DNA of 64,000 nucleotides from Sipunculus nudus. Lineage: Eukaryota > Annelida > Sipuncula > Golfingiida > Sipunculidae. The notes under the pieces were generated by a model. The model had not been told where the DNA came from and searched no databases. It worked only from the letters and a program-made list of their open reading frames with translations. Positions 11,867 through 31,382 of the stretch are shown one piece after another. The translations under genes and the position numbers were made by a program. The stretch's first letter is position 1; every line of letters starts with the position of its first letter. Where the stretch lies: the NCBI GenBank assembly GCA_026874595.1, contig CM049309.1, positions 19,657,576 to 19,721,575 of the forward strand, read 5' to 3'.

Positions 11867-13515
11867 TATATAAATATATAAATATTTATATATGTTTATA
11901 TATTTATATATATCCCTGATTTGAAATAACATAAAGTAATGATTACTCTGTTACTGTTTACTTCAGAATTTCTATGTCGAAGCTAAAAGTAATCCCAAGA
12001 TATAAAGAATCTAAAAAGGACTAATAAAAAATGTCTTCATGGGCTTGCAGAATGTAAATGGAGTTCCTTTTTTTAGGTCGCCTGAGCAAGGAAGAAATTG
12101 AGCGCATGGTGAAGGATGCTGAAGAGTACAAAGCCGAGGATGAAAAGCAGAGGGACCGCATCCAAGCCAAGAACAACCTAGAAAGCTACGCCTACAACAT
12201 GAAATCAACAGTAGAGGACGAAAAACTGAAGGACAAGATCTCAGAAGACGACAAAAAGCAGATAATCGACAAATGTAACGAAGCCATCAGCTGGCTGGAT
12301 TCTAACCAGGTACGTTAAATATGCATAAGAAATAGTGGTCTGTTCCTATTCCTCTGTGAAAAAGAAAAAATATAGGATTCGTCTGTTCCTTTAATTTTTG
12401 CAAACACTTTTGAAAAAGGAAAAAAAATAAAGCAATTGTCCTTCCTTTAATTATTGCAAACAATTTATGAGGAAGAAAAAATAACGGATTCATCTGTTTC
12501 TTTACCTTTTGCAAACAATTTGTGAGGAAGAAAAATTAATTCATCTGTTCCTTATTTTTTTTCAAGCAATTTGTGCAGAAGAATAATATAGGGTTTTTCT
12601 GTTTCTTTAATTTTTGAAAACACATTTTGAGGAAGGAAAATAAAGAATTTGCTTTTCCGTTATCCCTCATTCAGTCCATTTTATTAGTTGGAAAGTTTTG
12701 TACGATTCATGTCTGGTAGTATTGGCTAAATATTAAAGTCCAGTTTACTGCAAGAAATTGTTTCTGGATACATTGTTTCAACAATTTATAGAATAAACGT
12801 CTTTGAAGCAAACAAGTAAGGCTGTTAAACACCTGAGAACATGCTGAAATCTTTTGATCAGCTTCCTTTACTGATGGTTAACTGTAATTGCAGGACCAGT
12901 TTATTAATCAAATGTAGTTGATGGTAGGCTGCTGATGTATAAGAAAATTTCCAAATAAAACTAAAACAACAGGAGGACAAACCACGGCAAAATAATCTAC
13001 TAGATCAGCCACATCATCCAGGTCCACAACAAAATTTGACGTGGTCTTCTCTGTCCCATGATCCATCCTTCCACTAAGTTTCATAGAAATCATAGAAAAT
13101 TGATTTTGCACTCTGTATTATTCAGAGGAATAAAAATTATCAATCAGTCAATCCTGTGTAGATTTAACATGATACTTCAGCTAAGATACAAGCATTCAAA
13201 CATTAGTTATTACAGAACTTCCTTGGCAGCAGAGTACTTGTACCCACAGTACTCTGTAAGTGATACGTATTCACAAAGTAAACCTATATTTTTCTGTGTC
13301 TTCAACAGCTTGCCGAAAAGGAAGAATACGACCACCAGCAGAAAGAAATTGAAAAGGTGTGCATGCCAATCATCACCAAACTGTACCAGGGTGCAGGTGG
13401 CGCACCTGGTGGCATGCCCGGAGGTATGCCTGGAGGCATGCCCGGAGGCATGCCCGGAGGAGGAAGTGCGCCATCTGGTGGCAGCGGTGGACCAACCATC
13501 GAGGAGGTGGACTAA
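7820..13515 (+). CDS. HSC70: heat shock cognate 70 kDa protein (HSC70, HSPA8-like), six coding exons
   Basis: Cytosolic/nuclear ATP-dependent Hsp70 chaperone that folds and remodels client proteins with J-domain partners and exchange factors. Coding exons: 7820-8024, 8694-9608, 10516-10718, 11326-11524, 12077-12309, 13309-13515. All phases join, giving 653 aa, normal for the family. The ATPase domain has IDLGTTYS at residues 9-16, [14 protein letters not shown] near 197-210 and [15 protein letters not shown] near 334-348. The basic stretch [16 protein letters not shown] lies near 258-273. The substrate-binding domain starts in exon 4. The C-terminus has four GGMP repeats and ends in EEVD, the cytosolic TPR-cochaperone signal. 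The ATG at 7820 follows an acceptor at 7815 and opens [12 protein letters not shown]. The intron after codon 68 also occurs in vertebrate HSC70. Introns mark it as a cognate, but heat-shock elements lie upstream. Introns contain (TA)n and G/C tracts. Confidence 0.97.
9867..9929. repeat. paired poly(dG)/poly(dC) tracts in HSC70 intron 3
   Basis: A run of 16 G (9867-9882) is followed, after 29 bases, by 18 C (9912-9929). The transcript could pair these into a G:C hairpin. The rest of intron 3 (9609-10515) shows nothing recognisable. Confidence 0.85.
11541..11620. repeat. (AT)30 microsatellite followed by (GT)n, just after an HSC70 splice donor
   Basis: Thirty AT units (11541-11600) and a GT-rich run (to 11620) begin only 17 bases after the exon 5 donor at 11525. 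A second (TA)n block of about 47 bases lies at 11818-11864 in the same intron. The remainder of the intron is featureless AT-rich DNA. Confidence 0.9.
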
Positions 13516-14380
13516 ACAACAGACCAATTTGAGAATAGCCATAATCAGAGTTTTTTAAAATTAACATATAAACACGCCAATGACGAAACTAGTCCTTTTG
13601 CTACTTTCAAATGTCTTTACATTCAAATGCTGACCAAGCACTGCTCAAGTTCAGTTAAGATTTAAGACAAAGATCAGAACATGCACTGAAATAATGCAAA
13701 AAACAACATTGCTGAGTAAAATTTCAGCTTCAAACAGAATGAGATGACACTGAAAAACTAAGTAGTATTTAAGATAACAATTTTTTACTACCGTTTCTGC
13801 TAAGTCATAGAAGATCTGATTATATATTTTATGTTAACAGTGATGTTAAATTGTTACGGTTTTTGTCTTTTGTAGTAGATAAGTTTTTACTGGTTAACAA
13901 GTAAAGCGTCTGCTTCTGGCACAACTTTGGTTGTTGTTCTTGTTTACCCAGTTTGAAACATTTGTATTGTTAAGTTTGAAACTATAAATTTCCTCTGAGA
14001 ATATGTTCCCCGTGTTTTGTTCTGTATCTCCCATACGTGTGCTCTGATTTGTGTTTGTTGCAAAATCATGTTTGTGTATATGTGCGTGTTCATTGTGGAA
14101 CTGCCTGAAGATAAATTGTGTGTATATTATCACGTGAGCTACCGACGTGTGAGAGTTACCCTGATTTTAAAAGTAGACAGTATAAGCCAAATTTAAAGGC
14201 CTGCTTTTTTTGGGTAATCACGGCCACACTTGCCCCACGTAGTTTCTTTTGAGGGAAAAAAGTTTTCAAGATAAACCAATTAATCCGACCGTTAAGTTTG
14301 GTTATGTTCATCACGGTTCTACTCAATATAACATGCAGGATTTATCCTACAGCTGGCGGTGGTTAGGGCTATATAATAAA
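13516..14380 (+). other. HSC70 3' UTR with candidate polyadenylation signal
   Basis: This is AT-rich non-coding sequence after the TAA at 13513-13515. The first canonical AATAAA I see is at 14375-14380. A variant GATAAA near 14111 is an alternative, so the true end may be earlier. Confidence 0.4.
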
Positions 14381-14544
14381 TTTACCTCTCCCGCCAAATT
14401 TTCAAGATTCCAAGGGGCGGCTTAAGAGGGGATGCAGAGGGCGTGTGCCTCCTCTTTCCGGCCTAAACATTCTGGAAAATAAAATAATAACAAAAAGCAG
14501 CATCTCGCACAGTTTCGTTGTTCATAATTATACATGCGAGAATA

Positions 14545-14704
14545 AAGCCGCGTTCACACCTATCCGTTTTTTCCCTCCGCACCGGCACCCGCTTCCGTCA
14601 TCCGCCGTTCGTCGTCTCTGTTCACACCTGTATCCGCGCTGTTGCCGTCCGCACCCTCACTCATCATCCTTGTGACATATTATATACACTATTATCATTC
14701 ATGT

Positions 14705-14768
<64 letters not shown>

Positions 14769-15237
14769 ATAATCAGTCCATCTCGAATGCAGTGGAAAAA
14801 AGTCACATAAGGTCCTGAAAATGTTTGTATGGGTGTGTGTGTGTGTGTGTGTGGGTCCATTCTGCAAATATTGATCTGAAACCTAACAATTTTGCGGCTG
14901 AAAAAAAAAGGGGGGGGGGGGGGGTTCCCCCTAGATGTTCTTCCGATTAATGATAATCTCTATGTAAAATTTATTAGGTCTACCGTTAAAAGATGTGTTT
15001 CTTAATCCAATGAGGATATTTATTCCTAGATTCGAGATCTCAATAACAAATTATCTATTGCCGCGTACCCTCTTAATTTGACAAAATTTATGTAACTGCG
15101 GTTTAGAACAAATTAAAATTGGACCAATTACATCTACGTGTCTCTTTGCCCTGTAAACCCATACAAGTTAAATATTGCGATTTAATGATGTTTAAATTAT
15201 ATATACATACATGCATACACACACACACACGCACGTA

Positions 15238-15301
<64 letters not shown>

Positions 15302-15705
15302 CTATTTTTTTCGTTGGCTTACTAGCAAATTTAATTTATACGCATTGACTTTATTCAAAATCACCCGGCCCCCACTCCTTTGATGAATTTAAATGATTAT
15401 ACTTCTCACATTGCTTTAATTATATCAGTTAATATTAAAGCTTTCATGAACAGGATTGTAAAGCATTGAACTCTCACGCGTAAGTTCCAACCTTTCATAC
15501 TGAAAATTAACCGCTTTTGGCATTTTTTATCAAGGGGAAGACACCAGGACATTCCAGAATATCCCCTATTATTTGACGTAATGTAGGGATTCCCGTCCGC
15601 ACCCGTCGTCCGCTTCCGTCGTGAATCGGTCCCAGACCGATTTGTGCGGACGGTGAGACGGTTGCGGATGCGGAAGGAAAAAACGAATGGGTGTGAACGC
15701 CCCTT
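14545..15705. mobile_element. inverted-repeat DNA element, about 1.16 kb, non-coding
   Basis: The left end (AAGCCGCGTTCACACC at 14545) matches the reverse complement of the right end (AAGGGGCGTTCACACC, ending at 15705). In both, a stretch close to TCCGTTTTTTCC and GC-rich subterminal repeats containing CCGCACC and CTTCCGTC follow. The inside is AT-rich, with (TA)n blocks at 14708-14772 and 15241-15298, a poly(dG) tract near 14910 and no transposase. This looks like a non-autonomous DNA transposon. I could not define a clean target duplication. Confidence 0.6.
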
Positions 15706-18700
15706 AAATCTAACGAAAAATGCCAATCTTTGAATTTTACTCTAAATAACATCTACACATACAAAGAGAGAGGATTGTTAAAAATAAACGTGTTTTGTGT
15801 TGAAAAGTTATACGGTTTCCCGTAAACTGCGGTAGTAATTTCTTTTTTTAAAACTATATATATGTTCTGTTATAAATATTCCTTCATTTGTCTATGATTC
15901 TTAAAATATTATTACTCGGGCCGATTAACTCAGATATAGGACGCGCATTAGCTTTTGATATCGCCATGGTTCCATACACGCAATGACATTGGTAACAGAT
16001 ACAGTTTATTCGAAGATTGTTGGTACTTTGATTTTATTTAGGTTAGAACAAGCATAATGATGGTGGGGAGGGGGGGGGGGATGATTTAAAATGAAAGGGG
16101 AGGACTAGGGGTCGACGGGGTTAATGTATTAGGTGACCTTTCCTCGGTATGGATATAAAAAAAATAATCATAAATTTACTTTTTTTTTATTGATAGTATA
16201 TTCACAATAGTAAATGTTGCAAAACAAAAGTGTGGGGAAACTCTTTCTAGGAGTATACACCTTTGCGTTAAAAAGGATATGCAATTTGACAATAAGAGTG
16301 TTCCTTATCTCATGTATACGTTTAAGTTACAGCACTGCAGAAAATATGGCCCTCCTCCCCTGGTGTAAAAGATACATAAATACATTTCCAAGGTAGATAT
16401 ATGAGTATGGATACATTTGGTTCCTGGATCTGTGAGAGTTAAGTGTGACGGGCTCTCGGTGCATGTACAGGCTTCTTTCAGGTGTTTGTACGTTCCAGTA
16501 CTTCAAGGTACGCCCCCGGTCTGCCCGGGACTGTGTAAGTCATACCTGATGCGCGTATTTGATGGGAATTCCCACAATACTTAGCGTCGCTGGTATTTGG
16601 TGAAGCTGGTTTACAGCTGCTCGCGGAGTATAAGATTAAGATATTCAGGAAAACCTTATTTATTCATATATATATAGTGTGACTTTTGGGACAACTCAGC
16701 CTGAAAGTCAAGCTTCTTAATTTTAGCCTGTCCTGTAGCTGACCATACGCATTCGGAGCTACAGCGATCACCCTTTGTCCTTCGCCCACCTGGCCGGCCG
16801 TCCGGCCGCCCGGCCGTCCGTTAAAAAGGCACAAATTAGGACTTTTTGACCTTGAAACTTATAACTTAAGATCCAGGTCTATAGGTCCTTGGCGAATTTC
16901 CATAACTTATAAAAAATATAGCCCTGCTTGGGCTTTAGTGTATTGATGTTTACTGCTAAAATGCTTCAAATGAAACGTGATTCCATGTACCGACAGACGC
17001 GACGTAACTCAGTTCTAGCTGTTATCACTGAAGCCATGTAAAGTCCGTATGGCGAATTCCTGATATTTGCATATTAGGGCGTCACAAAGCTCCTGACGAT
17101 TCCCTCGCATTTGCATATCAGGCCGCCTGGCCTCCTGTGAATGGCATCTTTGCTATGAGGAGGGTTACAGCATCCCATAGGCAATAGACAGCTCAACCCG
17201 CTTGGTAATATTAATATTCGCACTTAAATCATGCATGTTTTTAGAAAGTCCATACATGGACCTTCGTGTCCTATGATATATCTCTGCTGTTCGAACATAC
17301 GGTCAATGGGCAAATTCAAGTGTAATGTAGACAATGTCGCATCGACTTTGTACTGTGTATTTGTTAATTTTCAAGTAACACATGAAAGTTTTGCCACTGT
17401 TGAGTTGGCAACACGCTGAACGTCGTGTTCGTTACAGTCAGCCGGTACATGAATAACAGATTGACTGCGTTCGTTGCGTGTGGACCTGAATATCTCTCGC
17501 TGATTGGCTGAGCTTGAGACACATTTTAAACCGGCCTGCTGCGATAAGCAATGGTCTGACAAACGGTGACACACTGACTCACTGAGGCTGAGGGTTTTAT
17601 ATAGTGTTAAAAATCTTGCCATACCTAAATAGCCGAGGACCTGAACATATTAAGACTGGTAAAATGGGAATATATATATAGCAAGCAGGAAGTCCACAAT
17701 AGGCGGTTACTAAATTAACCATGCTGGTTTTGAATAAAAAGATTATGTGAAAGACCACTATAATTACTCCTTACGTCACTGGGAAAGACCTTAGTTCAGC
17801 GAGGCGGTGATGTGTGTTGCTGACTGTCCGGTACGGCCCAAGTTTACCAGTCGATGAAATAAGAGGGTCAGAGAATGGTAAGTAGTTATGTAAGTTGCCG
17901 CGTGGTAGCAGTACCGACACCAAGTGCGACACACAGTGAGAGCCGTTTGATATCTCTGTCAGAGCCATTTCATTGACTGGGCCAGTCTAAAAAAATAAGT
18001 CAATGTGACATATTCTGCGAGTTCCGCCCTTTTTTGTGTGTTCTTAGCACTTAGAAAATTGGACTTAAATTTTGCTAAAGTGTTCTGGGTGATAAAACAA
18101 AAAATATATTCAACAAAAAATAAAACATCGTGCATCATCTGTACATATATAACATAAAGTTACCATGTATAAAATGACGAAAAACAGGCCATGTCAGTAT
18201 TCAGAACTGTTGCAGACACAATTGCGAAATTTAACTTTTTTGGCTGTTGATGTATGAAATTCATACTTAAGATATCTCAGTAATGCTCTTTCTGAAATTC
18301 ATTAAGCTTGTTACTCATGCATTGACAGCCCTTTAAACTATGCAAGACTGGTTGCACCATCTACATTTTCTTTATTTTTACGCATTTTAATAATATTTTT
18401 TAGACTTAGATATTAATGTGGACATGTCACAAAAGGAGCTCAGCTAACACATTCTTTACATTTAATCCACAAATTGAAAGAACACGCATCATGAGCACGT
18501 TTCTATTACCATGAAACATTTGAAGAAAATGCATCTGGCAATTCTCCAAAACTTCTGCAGACACAATTGCAAAAATGATAAAATGGCGGCAATCAAGCTG
18601 ATAGATTTCTCAGTGTTACAGATCAGCTGAGCGTCATTATCCCGTCGTGGGGTAGCGCCATATCGGCCCTCTGACATTAGACCAGATTACTGGCTGTCAG

Positions 18701-20537
18701 AGTGCCTTTACATCTAGGTCTGAGGAAGCTTTATAAGGCTCCACGAGGATGCAAATATTTTCGTCATTTTTGACAACGCCTCATGGTCCACAGGTACACT
18801 GTCAATTGACATAAACCAGACTGATAGTTAGCATTTTAGTATACTTTCTATAACAACACGAAACATGAGCGAGAAAAATTCCGTTTTATCTCAGCATTTT
18901 GAATTTCTGACCGCATGCATACAGACATGGCTCGCACGCAGCCATTTTGGACGCGATACAGGAAAATGACTCGTTACCATAGAGACACAGTTTCAGTTGA
19001 GGCTGTGAGTTCACATGTATTCTCTTGCGTTAATGCATAATTCGTAGAATAATGTTAAGATTTTGAGTTGTTTACCACAATATAAATGCAACATGATGTA
19101 AGATCACTGCGATGCATCCCTCGATGTTGCTTATATCACGACTCATATAGGATTACCGGCCCAATTATCATTACCAAATGAGACGGGTTTTCACGGCTGG
19201 TCGTGGGATGTTTTACGGATATTCAGGAAAATATTATTTCTTATATTAAATGTGACATTGGGCGATTGAACATTGTGTACAAACGTTCCAGCTCTTTCCC
19301 TTTGAATAGAATGGTGAATAAATATAAGCAGTCAAGAAGTTAGAACGTTCCCTGGTTTCCTGCATTGTCACCTCTCTATATCATTTTAAAGTTTCTCTCC
19401 TTTTTTGTCTGTCTGTCTCTCTTTTTATCTGTCTCTCTATCTCTCTTTCTCTCTCTCTCCCTCTCTCTCTCTTAGAGATATATTTGAAAACAAACTGCCG
19501 AACACAGTTGATTCAGAAATAATACTGATATTCACTTTATTCTCAACAAAATGCTGATATTCATTTTATTCTCAGAATTATACTGATACTCACTTTGTAT
19601 AATGCTGATATTAAAATGATGGTTACCCTGTACTTTCATTTCACTGTTAATGTTAATGGCACATTAAGAGAAATTACAATGATAAAATTATGATAAACCA
19701 ATTATTCCTATTTACTTTCTAACGAACTTGATTCACATCTATATCCACATTAAGTGGAATTACTGTGGCCGCCTTTATGTAATAAATTATCAGATTTTTC
19801 AAATTATCTGCAAACAATAAACATATTATTTCTACTCGCGATATTTACTTTGGTCCCGTTCCAAATTTTATGATTTTGCGCACATGATACTTTGCAATAT
19901 TAATTCATAAAATGACGGATAAAATCTGTGTAGGTTATTATATGGTGAGATCGCAAAGATGGAACATTCGCGAAACAGTGAAAAGGTGAAAAGCAGGAAA
20001 TGTCAACCTCGCGGATATGTAGTCAACAACAGTATCGGTGCGCATCCATGACATAACAGCTGCCCTCTAGTGATGAGTCTGATGACAACACATGAAAATC
20101 GAGAAGCCAGGTGTTTAATCAATACTGGTAGCTTTAAAAAGGATATTTGGCTCATTTTTTTTTTAAGTTGCATCTCAACAAAGATGTACCCCGCGACCTT
20201 TCCCTTTAGCATCTGCAACAATAAAAAAAATCAAACTAGAAAAACACAAAGAGAGCGCAGACCTCCTCCAAGGCAGCTCATTACCCCCTATGGTGTTGTC
20301 AAAAATGCAGCATTTTTCCTGCAGGATTTATTTGTCACAGAATTTAAAGTATAAAAACTGGATAAAAATTATATGTATTTGAAATATAACTACTGTACCT
20401 GGTATCATCCGGTTTTCTAAAGCTATGTTAAGATATAGAATGTAGAAAGATATGCAATAATTTATTTAATCTATTTAATTTTTATCTAATTTAATTTATC
20501 TGATTTATTCTGGAGAATACCACTTTCCTGACGTAAT
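15706..20537. other. intergenic region between the convergent HSC70 and ASPDH genes
   Basis: No gene is supported. The sequence contains a poly(dG) tract near 16070, a GC-rich CCGGCCGTCCGGCC-like patch near 16791-16820, a pair of ATTTGCATAT octamer-like motifs near 17065 and 17107, and a (CT)n-rich block at about 19420-19470. Short open frames have no family motifs and no matching splice sites. Confidence 0.5.
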
Positions 20538-20543
20538 TTTATT
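20538..20543 (-). terminator. ASPDH polyadenylation signal (AATAAA)
   Basis: A canonical AATAAA on the minus strand, 76 bases downstream of the ASPDH stop codon, is well placed to end that transcript. Confidence 0.6.
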
Positions 20544-20618
20544 CATGTTTTTAAAATAATGAAATCAATATGGGGCACTTTTTCTGAATATGGTACGTTT
20601 ATATCGTCATATTTTAGT

Positions 20619-26617
<5,999 letters not shown>

Positions 26618-27021
26618 GACCGCATGGTCCGCGATGTCACACTCACAACGTTCAAAACATACACCAAATTTCACGAGTAAAAGTGAATGCAGTACAAGGA
26701 CAACAACCGAGTCTGTGTGATATGCTCCGTTTCGTTGGTGAGATATTGTATGTCGGCTCCTCGTCCGTGGTTATTTATGCGTCCTCTAAATTTATTTTCG
26801 CTGAACCGCATGGGACGATCCACTTTGTGTGAATTTGGCATGTCAGGGGCGGATGCGATGGCCTTGTTATGGAAAAGTCCAATCTACTGTATCGGAACAA
26901 CAGTTTGGTGTCTACTCGATACAGAGACCAGGGAAAAATAGCGGACTTAAAAACAAAAAAAAAAAAAAAAAAAAAAGGGGGGGGGGGGCAATACACTGGA
27001 CCAGGTGAGCAAGTCTGCTTG

Positions 27022-27080
<59 letters not shown>

Positions 27081-29579
27081 TATATTATATAACTATGACA
27101 AGAAAAAGGCGTGAAACGAAAATTCGGCCGTTTCTTTCGGTATTAAGCATGTTTTTTTTATTTTCATATTTTCGGCCGAAAACAGGAGGGTACGCGCCCT
27201 CTGTGCTCTCCTAAATCCGCCCCTAGATACAGTTGGGTTGGTCTTTACATGTTATTATTTACCAAAAGCAGGAAATATTAAAATCCCGCCTGTTATTAGA
27301 ACGAATACAACTTAAAAATTTATAATAAGGCGGGCAAACATCGTATGATCTCAAGGATGTTAACTGTACAGACGTTTATTTGCATCAAGTATATATATGA
27401 GTGCGGACGCCACTGGAGCAGACCTGAATATGCGCGCGCACGAATTGATAAATGTGCAGTGTTGTTTCAAAGGTCCATGGGGATGTTTAGCACGTGGGGC
27501 TGTTCTACTATCTATGAATACATCAAGTATACCTCCTTTAGGAGGTTTTACGGTTATATATGTATGTAAGCAACAAAAGTTATGAACGGATAAAGTGAAA
27601 ATTCGGTGGTTGACTTTAAGATAACTTCAAAGGAACAATCCAAAAATAAATATTTTTTAAAGAAATCTGGGTCACTATGATTTGATTCTGGATTCATGTT
27701 TCTTTACCGAGTCTGTCACTGGTACTACTGGTTCTGGGGAATACTTTACTTTAAATTTCCGAAATTGCGAATAAACACATCCTTGTTACATCCTTTATGC
27801 TGGCGGACAGAGCTTTATGATCGGTGGGACAGGTCTTTTACATAGTGTTCTGGAGATCCAGAATGTTGGCGGAGATATGTATGCGGCGTGTGACTGCTTT
27901 CTAGTTAAATTTAAAACAGGTCCTATTTTAAATACGCGACAATATTATAAATTTACTCATGCAGGGTTAAGTTCTAGTCCTTTTGTAACCAATAAACCGT
28001 AATGGACCGGCAAATCTTTGGGAATTTTAAAGTCTGTTAAATAAAGTAGCAGCTATCCGCAGCTATACCGTTTGGCATAAAAAAAACGTTTTTTTTATTG
28101 AACCACAAACACAATACAAACATTGACATTACACTTGGAACACTTCACAGTTAAGTCACATGCAATACATTTTTTCTAATATTAGAAAAATAAAAGCACA
28201 CAATCAATGTACGAAATACACTGAGTCCATGTAACCTTAATTACTTAACATGGAGAGTATAGTCCTCCATGCAAGTGCATCCCTTTGCAGAATATTATTA
28301 CTCAAAACTTTCAATTCACAGTTCAATCCTTGTGATACTATATAGGATACCTTTGAACATAACACACTTACATATAAAAGAAAATAATATGTAAAGTATT
28401 TTGTAGGGTACATAGACATTTTAACATGTGACCACGATTTAGTAATAAAAATTGCATTTAAATCACAGTATCCAAAACGTGAGACAATATTAATCTAGAC
28501 GACCATAAGTCGATCACTTGCCGGAAATTAAAATGAAAGACAGATGGACGTACAGAATATATTGTCGATTTTCTATCAATTGTATGACATTCAGAGCGAT
28601 TGCCTGTACAATGTAGAAGGATATATATCAGACAAACGAACAAGCAAGCAGACAAAGCTGACAACAACAGACAAACAGACAAACATACTAATACGATTAC
28701 ACATCTGAGATCACAGATGTGTTTAGATCATTTTATTAGGGAGGTATAGAGTAACAAAATGAGCTAAATTTTATGTAGGTTAGATCTGTAGTTTTTTAGA
28801 TGTGGCCAAAAATATGTTGAAGTGTTAATGGTGCACTGCTCCCGAGCGGCAATATTAAAAAATAATATAAAAAAAAAAAAAAATTTCGAGATATTCGTGT
28901 AGAACCTAAGATAAATCTGTTTCAAAAGGATTCCTGTAAACTTGTGGCCTCTAGGGCATGCTTAAGTGATATCTTGAAAAATCTCCTTTAACGACATACT
29001 GTGCGAGATATTTCATTGCGAGATATGCAATTGGGTCACTGAAAACTCATAAAGAGCTACAATATGCCGAAAACTAGACCTCTTAAGCTTTAAAAATGTC
29101 AAAGTTAGAAAAATTAGACATTATTCGAAATTACTTTTCTATTCAAGACTTTTTCCCAAAACTGCGTAACCATGGTTACAACAGATTTAAGGCAGCTATA
29201 CATCAGAAAAAAAGCCACGGAATGAAGAATAAAATGAGCTATAGTTGAAGCGGCTACCACCATTTTAATACAAAGATATGAAGAAAAACAATTTTAAACA
29301 GTTTCGATGACCTTGACCGTGGACCTATATTGACCAATAACAACAGGCTTCACGGACTTTGGATTGTCGATCAACCATGTAAGTTTGAAAGGCAGACAGA
29401 CGGACAAACAGACATATGGAACTGACTAACATGCTTGCCGAAATCGAAGATTTTTGTACATTATGTTACAGCCCGAATGTAACAGTCAATTTCCCATGAG
29501 AGGTCCATGCCAGTTGAACTTTTTGTTTTCTTAAGCTGCCTGTAATAACTTTAATATGTTAACATTTAGATCTTCCACA
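26618..29579. other. intergenic region upstream of ASPDH
   Basis: No gene is supported. It includes adjoining poly(A) and poly(dG) runs near 26955-26988 and a (TA)n block at 27028-27075. Open frames that read as alternating Y and I are translations of that microsatellite. The ASPDH promoter should lie just after 26617, but I see no clear TATA box. Confidence 0.5.
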
Positions 29580-30169
29580 ATATCGATGGCTTTTTGTTAA
29601 AGCATTTTTCTTTTCATTATCACCTTCTGTCTACATGCGTAGCTAACAAATTTGAACAGAATTGGCCGGTTCTGCTTCCCTGTGCGTCCTACCCTGTGCA
29701 TCCTGTCAATCATCCAGGATTCAACTTGGGCTCCATTCCTCTCAAAATTTCCCAGACTTTATTTCTTAAATTATCATTTTCGTCCTCCTGGACACCAATA
29801 ATTCTTAAACTATTCCTGCGACTGTACTATTCTTATTCTTCACAGTGGGCCCTGGCTGACTCCAGGTCTTTCTAAAGAGATGTATTCACCTCACCTCAAC
29901 TACAGCAGCTATAGCTCTCTTACATTCATCTTTCAGTTTTTTTTAAAATCTTACTTTCAAAAACACTTTCCTAATTACAACAGCACTATTTACCTCTGTT
30001 AGCATGTTCTGTCGGTTTTAGTGATTCACTGGTCTCTTGAATCTCAGCTCTCCGAGTTTCAATTTTTTCAATTCATTTTATATTCTTTTTCAGCCAATTT
30101 GTTGTCTATATGTTTCAAGGTATTTGTTTCCATGTTGTTTAACAATATTTCCATAGTGTCCTTACCCAT
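29580..30169 (-). pseudogene. decayed L1-type LINE ORF1
   Basis: On the minus strand an ORF1-like sequence begins with MGKDTMEILLNN near 30169 and runs into a charged, coiled-coil-like stretch. After frameshifts comes the RNA-binding part: NSLRIIGVQEDE, then IDRMHRVGRTGKQNRPILFK near 29725-29665. The IDR-HRVGR...RPI pattern is characteristic of L1-clade ORF1 proteins, and the same pattern appears in the LINE at 55805-56542. Stops and frame changes show it is dead. No endonuclease or reverse transcriptase remains beside it. Confidence 0.65.
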
Positions 30170-30540
30170 TTTCTCTCAGTATGTTGGCATGGATGGAAAT
30201 GGATTTTGGAGCTACCCCAAAACACAACCTGCCAATTTCATAGGCCTTTGCCTTTTTCAAGCTCAGGCATTATGTGTTTGTTACATGAAGTCTGGTCCAT
30301 TCAAGTAAATTTTGGCTTGAAGGTTGCAAATATCACCAGAATACGAGGTATATGTTAGCATATGGAAATAAGAAACATTTGGATTAAAAGAGCTCTATGT
30401 GCCATCAAAAAATAAGCAGGATTTTGGTATCTGGTTATCTTCAGATGCATTATGGAAAGGTTTATACACGCACGAGCTCTACATGCAGTATATTTAGGAA
30501 ATCAATTTTGTGTAATGACCATTTAAACACTGTTATAACC

Positions 30541-30900
30541 ACTCATAATGTCTGCAAGGTGGGCGTGAGAAACTGACATGTTGTTGAATGTTTGCAAAGT
30601 GGGCACGAGCGACTGACATGTAGATTAATGTCTGCAAAGTGGGCGTGAGAGACTGACATGTGGTTAAAGCTTTTCAAAGTGGGCGTAAGAGACTGAAATG
30701 TGGTTTGAAGTTTGCAAAGTGGGCGTGAACGACTGACATGTGGTTCAATGTCTGGAAAGTGGGCGTGAGAGACTGACATATGGTTCAATGTCTGGAAAGT
30801 GGGCGTGAGAGACTGACATATGCTTTACTGTCTGCAAACTGGGCGTGAACGACTGACATGTGGTTCAATGTCTGCAAAGTGGGCGTGAGGGACTGAGATG
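30541..30900. repeat. 40-bp minisatellite, nine units without indels
   Basis: Nine units of exactly 40 bases (30541, 30581, and so on to 30861), with a core of 'gcaaagtgggcgtgagag' followed by 'actgacatg'. Changes between units are substitutions only. The open frame across it on the minus strand (HVSRS...HAHF) is a by-product of the repeat, and 40 is not a multiple of three. Confidence 0.9.
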
Positions 30901-31342
30901 TTGTTTCAAAGGTTTAAAGGAGTAGTAGAGTCTCAGGTCTTCCTTTTGAAACCACTTTACTTGGCCAATCAAAGATATAGGTGTGATATTACATTTTTAC
31001 CTGTCTAGATTTGGTGTTGCATTTATATCCTCATGTCAATATAGGTTAGAATTTGAGAAAAGAGAAGCATAATTCCCCATTTTTGGTCTCGTCATTTGTG
31101 ATAATAATAATTCTTACGGTGGGGATAAGTAGAATGTCTGAATGGTATATGACTCACATGAAACGTGGCGTTTTTTTGTAACTATTGGGTCCAGAAAACT
31201 TTTTAGTTTAAGAATTTCCTGGTTATATTTCGTAAGGTTTATAATTAAGATGATTTTTATAACAAAATATTGGTCTGATAAAAAAGGATAGTCAATTTTT
31301 TAATTGAAAAGTGAGCCCTGTATAATGTTAGACACTCCATGG

Positions 31343-31382
<40 letters not shown>

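Noticed and set aside
8025-13308. U14-type snoRNA in HSC70 introns, as in vertebrates
   Set aside because: I scanned the introns for a C box, a D box and the conserved U14 antisense stretches and found no convincing set. A covariance-model search would settle it.
16400-19400. Hidden gene in the large gap between HSC70 and ASPDH
   Set aside because: No open frame longer than about 85 codons, no family motif and no set of compatible splice sites was found.
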